DNA of 64,000 nt from Runella aurantiaca (GTDB taxonomy: Bacteria; Bacteroidota; Bacteroidia; Cytophagales; Spirosomataceae), in NCBI RefSeq assembly GCF_003339505.1, contig NZ_QPIW01000016.1, positions 62,001 through 126,000 on the forward strand, in the 5' to 3' direction. A program made the translations under genes and the position numbers. The notes under the pieces were generated by a model that saw only the letters and a list, made by a program, of their open reading frames with translations, had not been told where the DNA came from and searched no databases. This document shows, piece by piece, positions 51,607-60,817 of this stretch; positions within the stretch are counted from its first letter, which is position 1; each line of letters begins with the position of its first letter.

Positions 51607-54183
51607 CTATAACTCCACTCGTCCCATGACGGGGTCGCTGAAAGAGGTTTTTCCCGTTTCTACTCTTCCCGCAAAGCGCTGTTCAAAGCTGTCAACCCCT
51701 TCTACCTTTACGCTGAAATCATACCAGCCAAAACTGGTTTTAAGGTCGAGAACTACCGACAGCATACTGCCTTTGTTGGATACGACGTCGAGTGTTTTGG
51801 TTTGAGTGGGCGTTTTGTAGGCATTATCAATAATCTGCACTTTGATTTTTCGCTGCGAGCCTAGGTTACGCAGTTTCAATTCTACATTGCCTGTCAATTG
51901 TTTGCCCTGCGGCGACGACCGCTGGTATTCGCATTGCACCGAGATTTGCGGGTCGTTGGCATTTCCGTTGTATTCTCGGAAAAAACCATTGGGACCGTAC
52001 ACGCGAAGGTGATAGTTGTCGTTCTCGAAATTTTGCAGCGGCCACGTATCCGTCAGGGTGTCGCCTGCGGTCACGGCATACGACCATGCTTTCAGGTCTT
52101 CAAATGCACCACTGGGTTGGGTGCGGTATTTGTGCGGTGCATATACCTGAAAAGGTGCACCAACCGCCTTTTTGCCAAATACGTCATTTTTGGCACTGAG
52201 ATGAATCTGAAACGATTTTTTATCGGCGCTCAATTTGCCTTCGGCATATAGTTCGTAGGGCAGGGCGGAGGCAGGGCGAATCCCTTTTTCTTGCTGCGGC
52301 ATCAGCGGCGATGCCACAGGATTCTGGTTGATTTGCTCAATTTCAGCCGCGCTGAGTTGTTTGAAGTTCGACGGCGCTTTTTTGAATTTGGCTTTGTGAA
52401 CACTTTGGATAAAAGCATCTTTGACCACCGAAGTCGGCAGTTTGATTTCTTCGCCGTTGTAAGGTCGGAAAGCCGATGTTAAATCACCGCATACCGTACG
52501 ACGCCAAGCACTGATGTTGGTTTCTTCGATTTTTTTCTTGGTTTTATGGCTCAAAAAATGTTCCATAAACTGCAACACCGACGTATGGTCAAATACCTGA
52601 GAGTTGACATAACCACCTCTACTCCAAGGTGATGCAATCAGCATGGGCACTCGATACCCTAAGCCAATAGACCCGGCCCGCCCTTTGTTTTGCGGACTTG
52701 CCTCTTTGCGTTTGTTTTCCTGCTCCATGCTCACGTGTTCCACACTCGGGTCAATGCCTTTGGAAACCTTACCGTCAGAGAGGTCGGGTTTGGGAGCCAC
52801 AAACGGGGGCACGTGGTCAAAATAGCCGTCGTTTTCGTCGTAAGTCACGATGAAAATCGTCTTTTTCCAAACATCAGGATTTTGGGTCAAAATATCCATG
52901 ACCTCCGAAATATACCAAGCACCGTACCAAGGCGCGCCGGGGTGGTCGGAGAAGTTTTCGGGGGCAATCACCCACGAAACAGTGGGTAATTTGCCCGTTG
53001 TTACATCTTCTCTGAATTGGTGCAGCGTATCGCCTTTGGGAATAGATACCTGACGTTCAACATCACCATCTTTGTAGGTATGCGTGGTCAGTTCGTGGTA
53101 ATGCGGGTCGTTGATATTGGTGGTAAACGCTTTTTGGTGCAGGTTTTTTTCGCGTTGCGAAAGTTTTTCAAAATTCTCACGACTCCATTTTTCGCGGTCT
53201 TGCTTGGCAAGTACGAGCATGTCTTGCTTGCGTTTCAGGGCTTTTTGGGCCACTTCGGTTTCTTTACCGGTTTGTGGAAGCGTTTTGAGCTTTTGTTCCA
53301 ACGTGGCAATTTCGTCGGGCAGTGTTTTGAGTTGAGTGGCCAGAAATTTCTGATAACCACTCGAAAACCGAACGTGGTATTGGGTAAACCATTCGATGGG
53401 ATTGTCGGTAAAATTGGCAAGCCAAGCCTCTTCATCGCCCGTAAAGCCCATCGGAAGGCTCAGTTCATTTTGGTAGATTCTCCACGAAATATTGTTGTCT
53501 TCCAAGCGCTCCGGAAACGTGGTCCAACTTGCTTCATCTTCATAATCAACGTCAGAATTTCGAACGTTGGCCTTGGAGTTGATGTCGGGTTTTTCGCGGA
53601 CGGTTCCCGTCCAGAGGTACAGGCGGTTGGGGGTTGTGCCCGTCAATGAAGAACAAAAATGTTGGTCGCAAACCGTGAAGGCATCCGCCAATGCGTAATA
53701 AAAGGGCACATCTTCGCGGTTGTAATAGCCCATGGTCAGGGGCATGGCCGAGTATTCTTTGTTTCCCGACCGTTTTACATCCAGCCAACGGTCATATTTA
53801 CCGTCGTTTCGTGCATCCACCTGATTTTCCCACGAGTGAGGCAGCGCACTCATCCACGTCGCTTTGGTGTCTTTGATATCCAGCCGAAACGGTGCGTAGG
53901 TTTCTCCTGCGGCATTTTTTTGGAGCCAAACCAAATTTTTATTGGGCAAGGTAATGGCTCTTGGATCATTAAATCCTCGCACGCCCCGAAGGGTGCCAAA
54001 GCAGTGGTCAAAGGAACGGTTTTCCTGCATCAACACCACGATGTGTTCGGCGTCAAGGTAGGTACTTCCGGAAGGTGGATTGATTTCCAGTGCTTTTTGA
54101 ATGGAGGCAGGCAACATGCCCCATATACTTGCCCCACTTGAGAGGAGTGCCGCTTTTTTTAGAAAGTCTCTTCTGGAATCCAT
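51607..54183 (-). CDS. Phospholipase C, phosphocholine-specific type, Tat-exported
   Basis: An 858-residue secreted phosphoesterase. The N-terminus has a Tat signal (SRRDFLKKAALLSSG). The catalytic phosphoesterase domain includes HIVVLMQENRSFDHCFGTL near residue 47, the metal-site text TYDENDGYFDHVPPF and the substrate loop GYRVPMLIASPWSRGG. Two C-terminal beta domains (about 670-850) of the bacterial phospholipase C type follow. It hydrolyses phosphatidylcholine or sphingomyelin outside the inner membrane and may serve phosphate or lipid scavenging; nothing in the sequence marks it as a toxin. Full length, no damage. Confidence 0.93.
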   Translation of the reverse strand: MDSRRDFLKKAALLSSGASIWGMLPASIQKALEINPPSGSTYLDAEHIVVLMQENRSFDHCFGTLRGVRGFNDPRAITLPNKNLVWLQKNAAGETYAPFRLDIKDTKATWMSALPHSWENQVDARNDGKYDRWLDVKRSGNKEYSAMPLTMGYYNREDVPFYYALADAFTVCDQHFCSSLTGTTPNRLYLWTGTVREKPDINSKANVRNSDVDYEDEASWTTFPERLEDNNISWRIYQNELSLPMGFTGDEEAWLANFTDNPIEWFTQYHVRFSSGYQKFLATQLKTLPDEIATLEQKLKTLPQTGKETEVAQKALKRKQDMLVLAKQDREKWSRENFEKLSQREKNLHQKAFTTNINDPHYHELTTHTYKDGDVERQVSIPKGDTLHQFREDVTTGKLPTVSWVIAPENFSDHPGAPWYGAWYISEVMDILTQNPDVWKKTIFIVTYDENDGYFDHVPPFVAPKPDLSDGKVSKGIDPSVEHVSMEQENKRKEASPQNKGRAGSIGLGYRVPMLIASPWSRGGYVNSQVFDHTSVLQFMEHFLSHKTKKKIEETNISAWRRTVCGDLTSAFRPYNGEEIKLPTSVVKDAFIQSVHKAKFKKAPSNFKQLSAAEIEQINQNPVASPLMPQQEKGIRPASALPYELYAEGKLSADKKSFQIHLSAKNDVFGKKAVGAPFQVYAPHKYRTQPSGAFEDLKAWSYAVTAGDTLTDTWPLQNFENDNYHLRVYGPNGFFREYNGNANDPQISVQCEYQRSSPQGKQLTGNVELKLRNLGSQRKIKVQIIDNAYKTPTQTKTLDVVSNKGSMLSVVLDLKTSFGWYDFSVKVEGVDSFEQRFAGRVETGKTSFSDPVMGRVEL

Positions 54184-54273
54184 AAGGTTGTCTGAAGCTG
54201 AAAAATGGAGAAAAGTGGATAAATAAAAATACTACTTAAAAGGAGGGAATAGTGACTAATTGAGCCCCCACAA

Positions 54274-54281
54274 CAAAAGTA
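54274..54281 (-). promoter_or_regulatory. -7 element of the phospholipase gene
   Basis: TACTTTTG on the minus strand matches TAnnTTTG and lies 91 bases before the start at 54183. No -33 TTG at the standard distance. The rest of 54184-54386 shows no gene. Confidence 0.4.
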
Positions 54282-54386
54282 CTATTTTTAGTTTTATTTA
54301 CTTTCTTGTTTTTATCGACTCCCAACGGTTGGCACCGGTACGACTTCAGAAGGGTTTTAATGTACTGCCAAAGTAGAGTAAAATGC

Positions 54387-54549
54387 TTAATTCATCCCCA
54401 TTCGATACTCCAACGGACTTACCCCCACTTTTTGCTTAAAAAGTCTCGTGAAATGTTGGGGGTATTTGAAGCCTAATTCGTAGGAAATTTCGCTGATGGA
54501 TTTGGAGGTGTCGAACACTTTCGGCTTAGCGGCTTCCATCAACTTTAAA
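54387..54549 (-). pseudogene. Remnant of an AraC-family gene (C-terminal HTH part)
   Basis: Bases 54390-54548 align with the 3' end of the intact araC-type gene (55198-55356) without gaps and with 12 differences, about 92% identity. The encoded 53 residues (LKLMEAAKPKVFDTSKSISE through the RMGMN end) differ from the intact copy at only three or four positions; most base changes are silent. No upstream part of the gene exists here; the VapC gene begins immediately and its stop codon (54545-54547) lies in the remnant's edge. The silent-biased divergence suggests the remnant came from a once functional paralogue. Confidence 0.85.
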
Positions 54550-54940
54550 TAATATGTAGGAAGTCTTTGTAATGTTCAAATTTTGAGTCGGATGTCATTA
54601 GAGCGAGGTTTTTGCTTTGGGCAATAGCGACCAAAAAACGATCGAATGGGTCTCGGTGACTGTCGTAAAGGGGAATATTTTGGTAATTTACCACGTGGGA
54701 ATCCTTAATGGGTAAAATAGAAAAATCATCAATTTTAATCTGCCGGATAACAGTTGCCACATCCACAATAAAAGCGGGAAGCTTATTCAGTTTGTACTTA
54801 ATCGCTAATTCCATCAAACTTATTTGACTCACAAAAATTTGATTTTCTGTATCGGTCAGCAGCGACAATCTGTTGTTATCTAATTGTTCATTTCCTTCTT
54901 GAAACCATATCAAAATATGAGTATCAATCAAAATATCCAT
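54545..54940 (-). CDS. vapC: PIN-domain toxin, VapC-like
   Basis: A 131-residue PIN-domain ribonuclease. The acidic metal site is visible: Asp6 in MDILIDTHILIWF, Glu in LMELAIKYK, and the two Asp of DPFDRFLVAIAQ, with a late Asp in ALMTSDSKF. VapC-type toxins cleave tRNA or rRNA and are held by the antitoxin encoded just upstream; four bases separate the genes. The last codons and the stop lie at the edge of the AraC remnant, so the C-terminus may have been fixed by the rearrangement. Length is normal. Confidence 0.88.
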   Translation of the reverse strand: MDILIDTHILIWFQEGNEQLDNNRLSLLTDTENQIFVSQISLMELAIKYKLNKLPAFIVDVATVIRQIKIDDFSILPIKDSHVVNYQNIPLYDSHRDPFDRFLVAIAQSKNLALMTSDSKFEHYKDFLHII

Positions 54941-54944
54941 AGGT

Positions 54945-55157
54945 TTAAAACATATATTCCTTCAAATCATCCAGAGGTTCGTTAAAGTCGTCAGTTAGTC
55001 CAACTTTACCTTTCAGCCCTCCTGGTTTGCGACGTTTTATTTTTGGTGACGTTTCCTCCACAAAAGTTACAATCACCTCCGATTTTTCGATATTACGAGG
55101 CTTTTCAAGCAGTATTACCACTCCATTTTCATAAATACCTTTGACCGACGTTGGCAT
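54945..55157 (-). CDS. vapB: VapB-like antitoxin (DUF2281-like)
   Basis: A 70-residue antitoxin. The N-terminal half (MPTSVKGIYENGVVILLEKP) is the small beta-hairpin DNA-binding type seen in DUF2281/AbrB-like antitoxins; the C-terminal half is a flexible toxin-binding tail (KRRKPGGLKGKVGLTDDF). A TTG at 55181 would add 8 residues, but it lies inside the TATCTTTG box at 55186-55179, which must be promoter, so ATG 55157 is favoured. It precedes the PIN toxin gene by four bases. Confidence 0.82.
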   Translation of the reverse strand: MPTSVKGIYENGVVILLEKPRNIEKSEVIVTFVEETSPKIKRRKPGGLKGKVGLTDDFNEPLDDLKEYMF

Positions 55158-55178
55158 AGTTTGTTGTATTTTCTTTGT

Positions 55179-55186
55179 CAAAGATA
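55179..55186 (-). promoter_or_regulatory. -7 element of the vapBC pair
   Basis: TATCTTTG on the minus strand fits TAnnTTTG; it lies 21 bases before ATG 55157 and directly after the AraC stop (55195). The pair thus appears to carry its own promoter. Confidence 0.55.
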
Positions 55187-55194
55187 GCGAAAAT

Positions 55195-56085
55195 TCAATT
55201 CATCCCCATTCGATACTCCAACGGACTTACCCCCACTTTTTGCTTAAACAACCGTGTGAAATGTTGGGGGTATTTGAAGCCTAATTCGTAGGCAATTTCG
55301 CTGATGGATTTGGAGGTGTCTAACACTTTTGTTTTGGCGGCTTCCATCAACTTCAAGTGGATAAACTCCAGCGCTGTTTTCCCCGTTTCTTTTTTGATTA
55401 AATCTCCAAAATAATTGGCAGAGACGTTTAGCTTTTGGGCAAAGTAAGCGACCGAAGGTAGGCCATCCATGCCCAATTTTTCGCCAAAAATGTACGCATT
55501 AAGCCGATTTTCAAACTGTGCTAACAGGTCATGGTGAACCACCTCGCGGGTGATAAACTGACGGTCGTAAAACCGAGAACAGTATTTCAGGAGTAGTTCA
55601 AGGTTAGCAACAATGATTTGCTTGCTGTGTTTATCAATATTTTGCTTGATTTCCGTTTCTACGTTTGCAAAACACAGGTCAATCAACACCCGTTCTTTTT
55701 CCGAAACGTGCAAGGCTTCGTACGAGTCGTACCCAAAAAACGAATATTCGTGGATTTGCTTGGCGAGGTGGGTGCCATGTAATAGGTCCGGGTGAAAAAT
55801 CAAGGCTTTTCCGTAGGGCTGATGCCATTCACCTTCGGGTTCGCTGGCGCCAATTTGCCCGGGCCCAAAAAACACGATGGTCCCTTCCTCGTAGTCATAG
55901 TATTTGAGACCGTATCGTAAGTCTCCGCACCTGCTGTCCTTGATGATGATGGCATAAAAATCAATTCTGAATTTACTGCGTTGAATAAGGTCAGATTTGT
56001 CCAAATCCACCAGCCCAATCAAGGGGTGTAACATTGGGTGGTTGAAGGTTTGGCAGTACTTTTTTATGGAGTCATAAATAATCAT
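55195..56085 (-). CDS. AraC-family transcriptional regulator
   Basis: A 296-residue activator. Residues 1-175 form a cupin-like sensor domain (ending near LLHGTHLAKQIHEYSFFGY), and the C-terminal two-HTH module follows (LNVSANYFGDLIKKETGKT, then SISEIAYELGFKYPQHFTRL and VGVSPLEYR). ATG 56085 is chosen; the frame runs upstream to 56379 only because the divergent region lacks stops. It is divergent from the molybdenum-hydroxylase/cupin operon and most likely activates it. A truncated second copy of its 3' end lies 650 bases downstream beyond vapBC. Confidence 0.9.
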   Translation of the reverse strand: MIIYDSIKKYCQTFNHPMLHPLIGLVDLDKSDLIQRSKFRIDFYAIIIKDSRCGDLRYGLKYYDYEEGTIVFFGPGQIGASEPEGEWHQPYGKALIFHPDLLHGTHLAKQIHEYSFFGYDSYEALHVSEKERVLIDLCFANVETEIKQNIDKHSKQIIVANLELLLKYCSRFYDRQFITREVVHHDLLAQFENRLNAYIFGEKLGMDGLPSVAYFAQKLNVSANYFGDLIKKETGKTALEFIHLKLMEAAKTKVLDTSKSISEIAYELGFKYPQHFTRLFKQKVGVSPLEYRMGMN

Positions 56086-56102
56086 GATCTTGTTTTTTTT
56101 AC

Positions 56103-56110
56103 CAAAACTA
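56103..56110 (-). promoter_or_regulatory. -7 element of the araC-type gene
   Basis: TAGTTTTG on the minus strand matches TAnnTTTG, 18 bases before the ATG at 56085. No clear -33 element. Confidence 0.45.
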
Positions 56111-56197
56111 CGCACGAACGGATTGAAATAAATCGCCACCCGTAAAAATGGTAAGTAAAACCGTGAAATGTATAAAAGCAACGAGATAGGTTGTATA

Positions 56198-56205
56198 TAA
56201 TTTTG
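56198..56205 (+). promoter_or_regulatory. -7 element of the iorAB/cupin operon
   Basis: TAATTTTG lies 25 bases before the first gene at 56231. No TTG stands at the -33 position, which fits a promoter that needs the divergent AraC activator. That dependence is inferred. Confidence 0.5.
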
Positions 56206-56230
56206 TAGCATGTAAAATAACTGCCTATCA

Positions 56231-57004
56231 ATGAAATATTTACAAATTGTTTTTTTACTCTTTCCCTTAACTTTTATGGTATTGTCAGGAGTTAGCCAAA
56301 CCCCTGACAGTACCCAAACCACTTCTACCTTTTCGGGGACAGTGGGGATTACCAACAATGGATTTTCGATTATTCCCACTTTTTCATTGAATCACCCCGC
56401 AGCTATCATGAATTTTTCGTGGCGCAAAAAACGGGTTAGTTTCGAGCCTGACATTCGCCTTGTTCCTGATGCCAGCAAAGGTGGATTGATTTTTTGGGTG
56501 CGTTACCGTCTGATTGAGCAAAAGAAGTTCAGTTTGCGGGTAGGTGCGCACCCCGCCTTTACCCTCATTCGTAGCAGCATGACCGACAATGGGAATACCA
56601 AAGAAATTACCGAAATGCTGCGATTTCTTGCCTTTGAGGTCGTGCCGAGTTACCAAATTACGCCCCACGTTGGGGTAAGTGCCATGTATTTACAAGGAAA
56701 TGCTTTGCAAAAGCATGGACCTCAGCTCACAAGAGTACTGTTTCTCAATACGGCGTTTACGGATATTAGTTTGAGCAAAAATCTATATTTGAATATCTTC
56801 CCAACGGTTTTTTTTCTCAATACCGACGGCTATAAGGGAAGTTACTTTACGGCAACGGTGGCGGTGGGGCATAAAAAATCTCCGCTTAGTTTACAATCCA
56901 CCATCAATCAGACTTTTAAGTCGAATGTGCCGGGAAATCAGGATTTTATGTGGAATGTGATGGTGGCGTATAGTTTTAGCAGACAATATAAACGTGTTAA
57001 ATAA
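56231..57004 (+). CDS. Exported beta-strand-rich protein of unknown family
   Basis: A 257-residue protein with a signal peptide (MKYLQIVFLLFPLTFMVLSG) and a mature chain of alternating amphipathic strands (GTVGITNNGFSIIPTFSLN, GGLIFWVRYRLIEQ, YFTATVAVGHKKSPLS, FMWNVMVAYSFSRQY). It is probably an outer-membrane barrel of about 10 strands. I do not recognise the family. The IorA gene starts 9 bases after it, so it may provide passage for the substrate or product of the operon enzymes. Confidence 0.65.
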   Translation: MKYLQIVFLLFPLTFMVLSGVSQTPDSTQTTSTFSGTVGITNNGFSIIPTFSLNHPAAIMNFSWRKKRVSFEPDIRLVPDASKGGLIFWVRYRLIEQKKFSLRVGAHPAFTLIRSSMTDNGNTKEITEMLRFLAFEVVPSYQITPHVGVSAMYLQGNALQKHGPQLTRVLFLNTAFTDISLSKNLYLNIFPTVFFLNTDGYKGSYFTATVAVGHKKSPLSLQSTINQTFKSNVPGNQDFMWNVMVAYSFSRQYKRVK

Positions 57005-57013
57005 CAGATTCAA

Positions 57014-57484
57014 ATGAAAGAATACACCCTAAATATCAACAACAAAAAAATACAGGTAGAAGCCGACCCGGACACTCCGCTTTTGTGGGTCATCAGAGAC
57101 TACGCTGGGCTAAAGGGTACCAAATTTGGCTGTGGCATGGGGCTTTGCGGTGCCTGTACGGTCCATCTGAACGGGCAAGCAATACGTTCGTGTCAAACGC
57201 CGATTTCTTCGCTCAAAGCAACGAGCAAAATCACAACCATTGAAGGTATCTCAACCAATATTGACCATGATGTACAGAAAGCATGGATCCAAGAACAAGT
57301 GCCGCAGTGCGGCTACTGTCAATCGGGGCAAATTATGTCGGCTGTGGCCCTTTTAAAGATTAATCCCAAACCAACGGATGAAGATATTGATACCTACATG
57401 GCAGGAAATATCTGCCGATGTGGTACGTATGAACGTATTCGTAAAGCGATTCATGTGGCATCAAATGAAATGAAAAAGAAATAA
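57014..57484 (+). CDS. iorA: 2Fe-2S subunit of a molybdenum hydroxylase (IorA type)
   Basis: A 156-residue electron-transfer subunit of the xanthine oxidase family. The plant-ferredoxin-like cluster uses [14 protein letters not shown] with a fourth Cys in RSCQTP; the second helical 2Fe-2S domain uses [10 protein letters not shown] and [12 protein letters not shown]. This is the small subunit expected for isoquinoline 1-oxidoreductase-like enzymes, which here lack a separate FAD subunit. It has no signal peptide and would be exported, if at all, together with the large Tat-tagged subunit that follows 27 bases downstream. Confidence 0.94.
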   Translation: MKEYTLNINNKKIQVEADPDTPLLWVIRDYAGLKGTKFGCGMGLCGACTVHLNGQAIRSCQTPISSLKATSKITTIEGISTNIDHDVQKAWIQEQVPQCGYCQSGQIMSAVALLKINPKPTDEDIDTYMAGNICRCGTYERIRKAIHVASNEMKKK

Positions 57485-57511
57485 TCACCCGTTGACCCAA
57501 TTGAATTTATC

Positions 57512-59710
57512 ATGGAAAATAATCTTGTTAATCGCCGCAATTTTTTAAAATATACGGGTTTGTCGGGAACGGCGTTGGTTTTAGGTATTTCAAATTCCAA
57601 TGCGGCCGTTGTCACCGCCGACACCGTAGAAACAGGGCATGCCCTGTTTCTACAACCAACCCAACCCAATTTGGGGTTGAATCTGACCCCGTACGTCATC
57701 ATCGAAAAAACGGGTAAAATCACCATTTTTAATACCAAACCCGAAATCGGTCAAGGAACGTACCAGTCCATTCCTGCCCTAATTGCCGAAGAACTGGAAT
57801 TACTGCCCGAACAATATACCGTCTTACAAACGGGGGGTGAGACAAAATTTGGCCCTATGCAAATGTCGGGTGGTAGCATGTCGGTCAGGTTGAATTACAA
57901 TGAACTCCGAAAGGTTGGAGCTTCAGCCCGCGAAATGTTGCTTTTGGCCGCGAGCCAACAATGGAATGTACCTGCGTCGGAATGTTATGCCGAAAAGGCA
58001 AAAGTTGTTCATAAGCCTTCGGGAAAAAGTATCGGCTATGGTGACTTAGTAGAAACTGCCGCAAAGTTGGAAGTACCTAAAAACCCCACCCTCAAAGACA
58101 CCAAAGATTTCAACATCCTTGGCAAATCAGTAAAAAGGCAGGATATTCCTTTGAAAGTATCGGGTCAGGCCGTGTTTGGGATTGATGCCGACGTGCCCAA
58201 CATGGTCTATGCTTCGATTGAGCATTGTCCGGTGTTTGGAGGAAAGCTAACAAACTACGATAAAACTGCCACGATGAACGTGGCAGGAGTGGAGCAGGTT
58301 GTTGAAGTGGAGCGGGTGTTTGGAGTTTATCAATCAACGGGCGTGGCGGTTATTGCCAAAAATTATTGGGCAGCTTTGAAAGGTCGAAAAGTCTTGAAAG
58401 TTGTCTGGGACTACCAAGGAAACGAGAAATTTAACTCCGAAACTTACGCTCAGTCTCTGCGGGACATGGCGAAGAACGAAGGCATAATAGATGCCAACGT
58501 GGGTGACTTTGACAAAGCCTTTGGTGAATCTGTCAAAAAAATAGAAGCATTTTACGAAACGCCTTTTGTGGCTCATTCACCGATGGAAGCCATGAATTGT
58601 ACGGCCCATTGGAAAGAAAACAATACCTTGGAAATCTGGACTTCTACGCAAGTGCCGTCAGATGTAATGCGAGATATTCCTACGCGTTTTGGATTAAAAC
58701 CCGAAGACGTAACCCTTCACACGGCATTCAGTGGGGGTGGTTTTGGGCGTAGATTGGCCATAGATTTTATCGTAGAGGCGGTTGGTTTGGCTAAAACCCT
58801 CAAAAAACCGGTAAAAATGATTTGGACGCGGGAAGATGATACCCAATTAGGGCCTTTTCGTCCACCGACGTTCTCTGCATTGAAAGGAGGCATTTCGGAA
58901 GAGGGTAAACTGATGGCTTTCCAGCACAAGGTGATTTCGCCTACTATTATGTCGTTTTTAATGCCCAATGTCGATAAAACGAAAGTCGATGAAACAATGG
59001 TGGAAGGTATCAGTCATCAAGCCTACGAGATACCAAATATGAGAAACTCGTTTGTATATGCCGATATTCACATCCCGATGTTTTGGTGGCGTTCGGTAAC
59101 AAGCTCTACTTTGGCATTTTCGCACGAATGTTTCATGGATGAATTGGCACACGCTGCGGGCAAAGACCCTATGGCTTTCCGTTTGGAAATGCTCACGAAA
59201 GATTCGGACACCAAACGAGTGTTACAAAAACTCAAAGAAGTGTCGAATTGGGACAAACCGCTTCCCAAGGGCAAAGGTCGTGGCGTGGCTCAGTATGAAT
59301 TTTTTGCAGGATTGGGCGGACAAGTCATTGAGGTAACGAAACTCTCGGACAATTCCGTAAAAATAGACAAAGTCTATGCGGTTATTGATTTGGGGACGGT
59401 CGTCAACCCCGATACGGTCAAGGCCCAAGTAGAAGGGGCGGTCGTGATGGGAGTTACGGCTGCAATCAAGAATGGCATTACTTTCGCTAATGGCAAAACC
59501 GTTCAAAGCAATTTTCACGATACTCCTGTACTTCGTATCAACGAATCGCCTCCTGTGGAAGTACATATTTTAGCGAATGGTGGCAGTAAAATCAAAGGGG
59601 TGGGTGAACCCGGTTTGCCACCCGTAGCCCCTGCACTGGCCAACGCCATTTTTGCAGCAACGGGCATTCGATTGAGAAAAATGCCTTTTGATTTAGATAA
59701 TTTAGGATGA
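57512..59710 (+). CDS. iorB: Molybdopterin-binding subunit of a molybdenum hydroxylase (IorB type), Tat-tagged
   Basis: A 732-residue catalytic subunit. The Tat signal [19 protein letters not shown] stands at residues about 8-26. Molybdopterin-contacting loops are [14 protein letters not shown] near residue 84, GGGFGRRL near 410 and the catalytic Glu in [18 protein letters not shown] close to the end. The family oxidises N-heterocycles or aldehydes and often uses cytochromes as acceptors. A perfect 28-base palindrome (57626-57653) codes for residues about 39-47 between the Tat signal and the first domain. The stop overlaps the next gene by 4 bases. Confidence 0.92.
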   Translation: MENNLVNRRNFLKYTGLSGTALVLGISNSNAAVVTADTVETGHALFLQPTQPNLGLNLTPYVIIEKTGKITIFNTKPEIGQGTYQSIPALIAEELELLPEQYTVLQTGGETKFGPMQMSGGSMSVRLNYNELRKVGASAREMLLLAASQQWNVPASECYAEKAKVVHKPSGKSIGYGDLVETAAKLEVPKNPTLKDTKDFNILGKSVKRQDIPLKVSGQAVFGIDADVPNMVYASIEHCPVFGGKLTNYDKTATMNVAGVEQVVEVERVFGVYQSTGVAVIAKNYWAALKGRKVLKVVWDYQGNEKFNSETYAQSLRDMAKNEGIIDANVGDFDKAFGESVKKIEAFYETPFVAHSPMEAMNCTAHWKENNTLEIWTSTQVPSDVMRDIPTRFGLKPEDVTLHTAFSGGGFGRRLAIDFIVEAVGLAKTLKKPVKMIWTREDDTQLGPFRPPTFSALKGGISEEGKLMAFQHKVISPTIMSFLMPNVDKTKVDETMVEGISHQAYEIPNMRNSFVYADIHIPMFWWRSVTSSTLAFSHECFMDELAHAAGKDPMAFRLEMLTKDSDTKRVLQKLKEVSNWDKPLPKGKGRGVAQYEFFAGLGGQVIEVTKLSDNSVKIDKVYAVIDLGTVVNPDTVKAQVEGAVVMGVTAAIKNGITFANGKTVQSNFHDTPVLRINESPPVEVHILANGGSKIKGVGEPGLPPVAPALANAIFAATGIRLRKMPFDLDNLG
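57626..57653. repeat. Perfect 28-base palindrome inside iorB
   Basis: Two 14-base arms meet without a loop at 57639/57640; the ends are GTAGAAACAGG and CCTGTTTCTAC. The sequence resembles GTAG...CTAC intergenic palindromes. It keeps the reading frame open and codes for the linker after the Tat signal. Confidence 0.85.
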
Positions 59711-60273
59711 TGAATTCGGAGAAAAACATATTTGAACGAATGTTGGAAGGGGGAATTATTCCCCCTGACGACCCGCAAATGCCTTCCATGTGGGAGGTAG
59801 TGAATCGGACATTGAAACTGAACCCTGACCTTAACAACTCAACTGACACAGACCAAATTAGGGAGCGGCTAAGTGAGATTATCGGTAAGCCAATTGATGC
59901 CAGTACCACGATTTTTGTGCCTTTTTACACCAATTTTGGGCAGCATATTCAATTGGGTAAAAATGTGTTTATCAATCACGGTTGTACCTTTCTCGACCTT
60001 GGGGGAATTGTGATTGAAGACGATGTATTGATTGGGCCTCAAGTTTGTATCATTACCGAAAATCACCCCATCGACCCCGCCAAACGCAAGTCGCTTGATT
60101 TAAAATCGGTAACGATTAAACGCAATGCTTGGATTGGCGCCAACGCCACGATTTTACCTGGGGTGACTGTTGGTGAAAATTCGATTGTGGCCGCAGGGGC
60201 GGTCGTGGCAAAAGATGTGCCCGCCAATACCGTCGTAGGTGGAGTACCGGCAAAAGTCATTAAAATACTATAA
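59707..60273 (+). CDS. Hexapeptide-repeat acetyltransferase (maltose/galactoside O-acetyltransferase type)
   Basis: A 188-residue left-handed beta-helix acyltransferase. The catalytic His is in [11 protein letters not shown], and hexapeptide repeats run from about residue 75 to the C-terminus ([20 protein letters not shown] and later [20 protein letters not shown]). The N-terminal helical part is about 60 residues long. The ATG overlaps the iorB stop, so the two are translationally coupled. It transfers acetyl from acetyl-CoA to a sugar or other hydroxyl acceptor; its place in this operon is unclear. Confidence 0.9.
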   Translation: MMNSEKNIFERMLEGGIIPPDDPQMPSMWEVVNRTLKLNPDLNNSTDTDQIRERLSEIIGKPIDASTTIFVPFYTNFGQHIQLGKNVFINHGCTFLDLGGIVIEDDVLIGPQVCIITENHPIDPAKRKSLDLKSVTIKRNAWIGANATILPGVTVGENSIVAAGAVVAKDVPANTVVGGVPAKVIKIL

Positions 60274-60351
60274 AATAAACCCGTGGAGCGCCGGCATAAG
60301 TACAGAGATGTACTACTTTCAAATGGTAAAAACAGCAAAATCCTACGTAAA

Positions 60352-60765
60352 ATGGAAATGACTAAGCAAGATTCAATTTTTCCAAGAGGGCAAAAACTCC
60401 CGACCGAATGGTTTACGGGAGATGCATTTTTACACCTTTTGGTTACAAAAGATAAAAATCATGAGTTCTCTGCCGGAGCAGTGACCTTTGAGCCGGGAGC
60501 CAGAACCCACTGGCATACGCATCCTAAAGGACAGGCTTTGATTGTGATCGAAGGGCAAGGGTTTTATCAGGAAAAAGGGGCGGAGGCAAGAGTAATTAAA
60601 AAAGGGGATGTTGTCAATATTCCTGAAAATAGCGTGCACTGGCACGGGGCGTCAGCAACCTCAAAAATGGTACATATCGCCATTACGAATTATAAGGATG
60701 ATGTGCAGGTTACGTGGCTGAATCCTGTTACCGATGAAGAATTTGAAAAAGTAAATCACCTGTGA
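60352..60765 (+). CDS. Cupin, manganese hydroxynitrile-lyase-like, cytoplasmic
   Basis: A 137-residue single-domain cupin. The metal ligands fit His-x-His-x3-Gln in RTHWHTHPKGQALIV and a late His in VHWHGAS, the set known for the cupin hydroxynitrile lyases (GtHNL family). The start PTEWFTGDAF, the FEPGART core and the end VTWLNPVTDEEFEK also follow that family. These enzymes reversibly split cyanohydrins to HCN and an aldehyde, but related cupins with other roles exist. ATG 60352 is chosen; an in-frame GTG at 60283 would add 23 residues without family match. A secreted sister cupin is the next gene. Confidence 0.82.
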   Translation: MEMTKQDSIFPRGQKLPTEWFTGDAFLHLLVTKDKNHEFSAGAVTFEPGARTHWHTHPKGQALIVIEGQGFYQEKGAEARVIKKGDVVNIPENSVHWHGASATSKMVHIAITNYKDDVQVTWLNPVTDEEFEKVNHL

Positions 60766-60817
60766 GGCACTGTAACTTTTGAACAGTACTAAACAAATTA
60801 ATCTAAAGTTAGTAAAC

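Noticed and set aside
29386-56085. Insertion sequences as the cause of the two partial duplications
   Set aside because: No transposase gene, terminal inverted repeat or short target duplication is visible at either locus.
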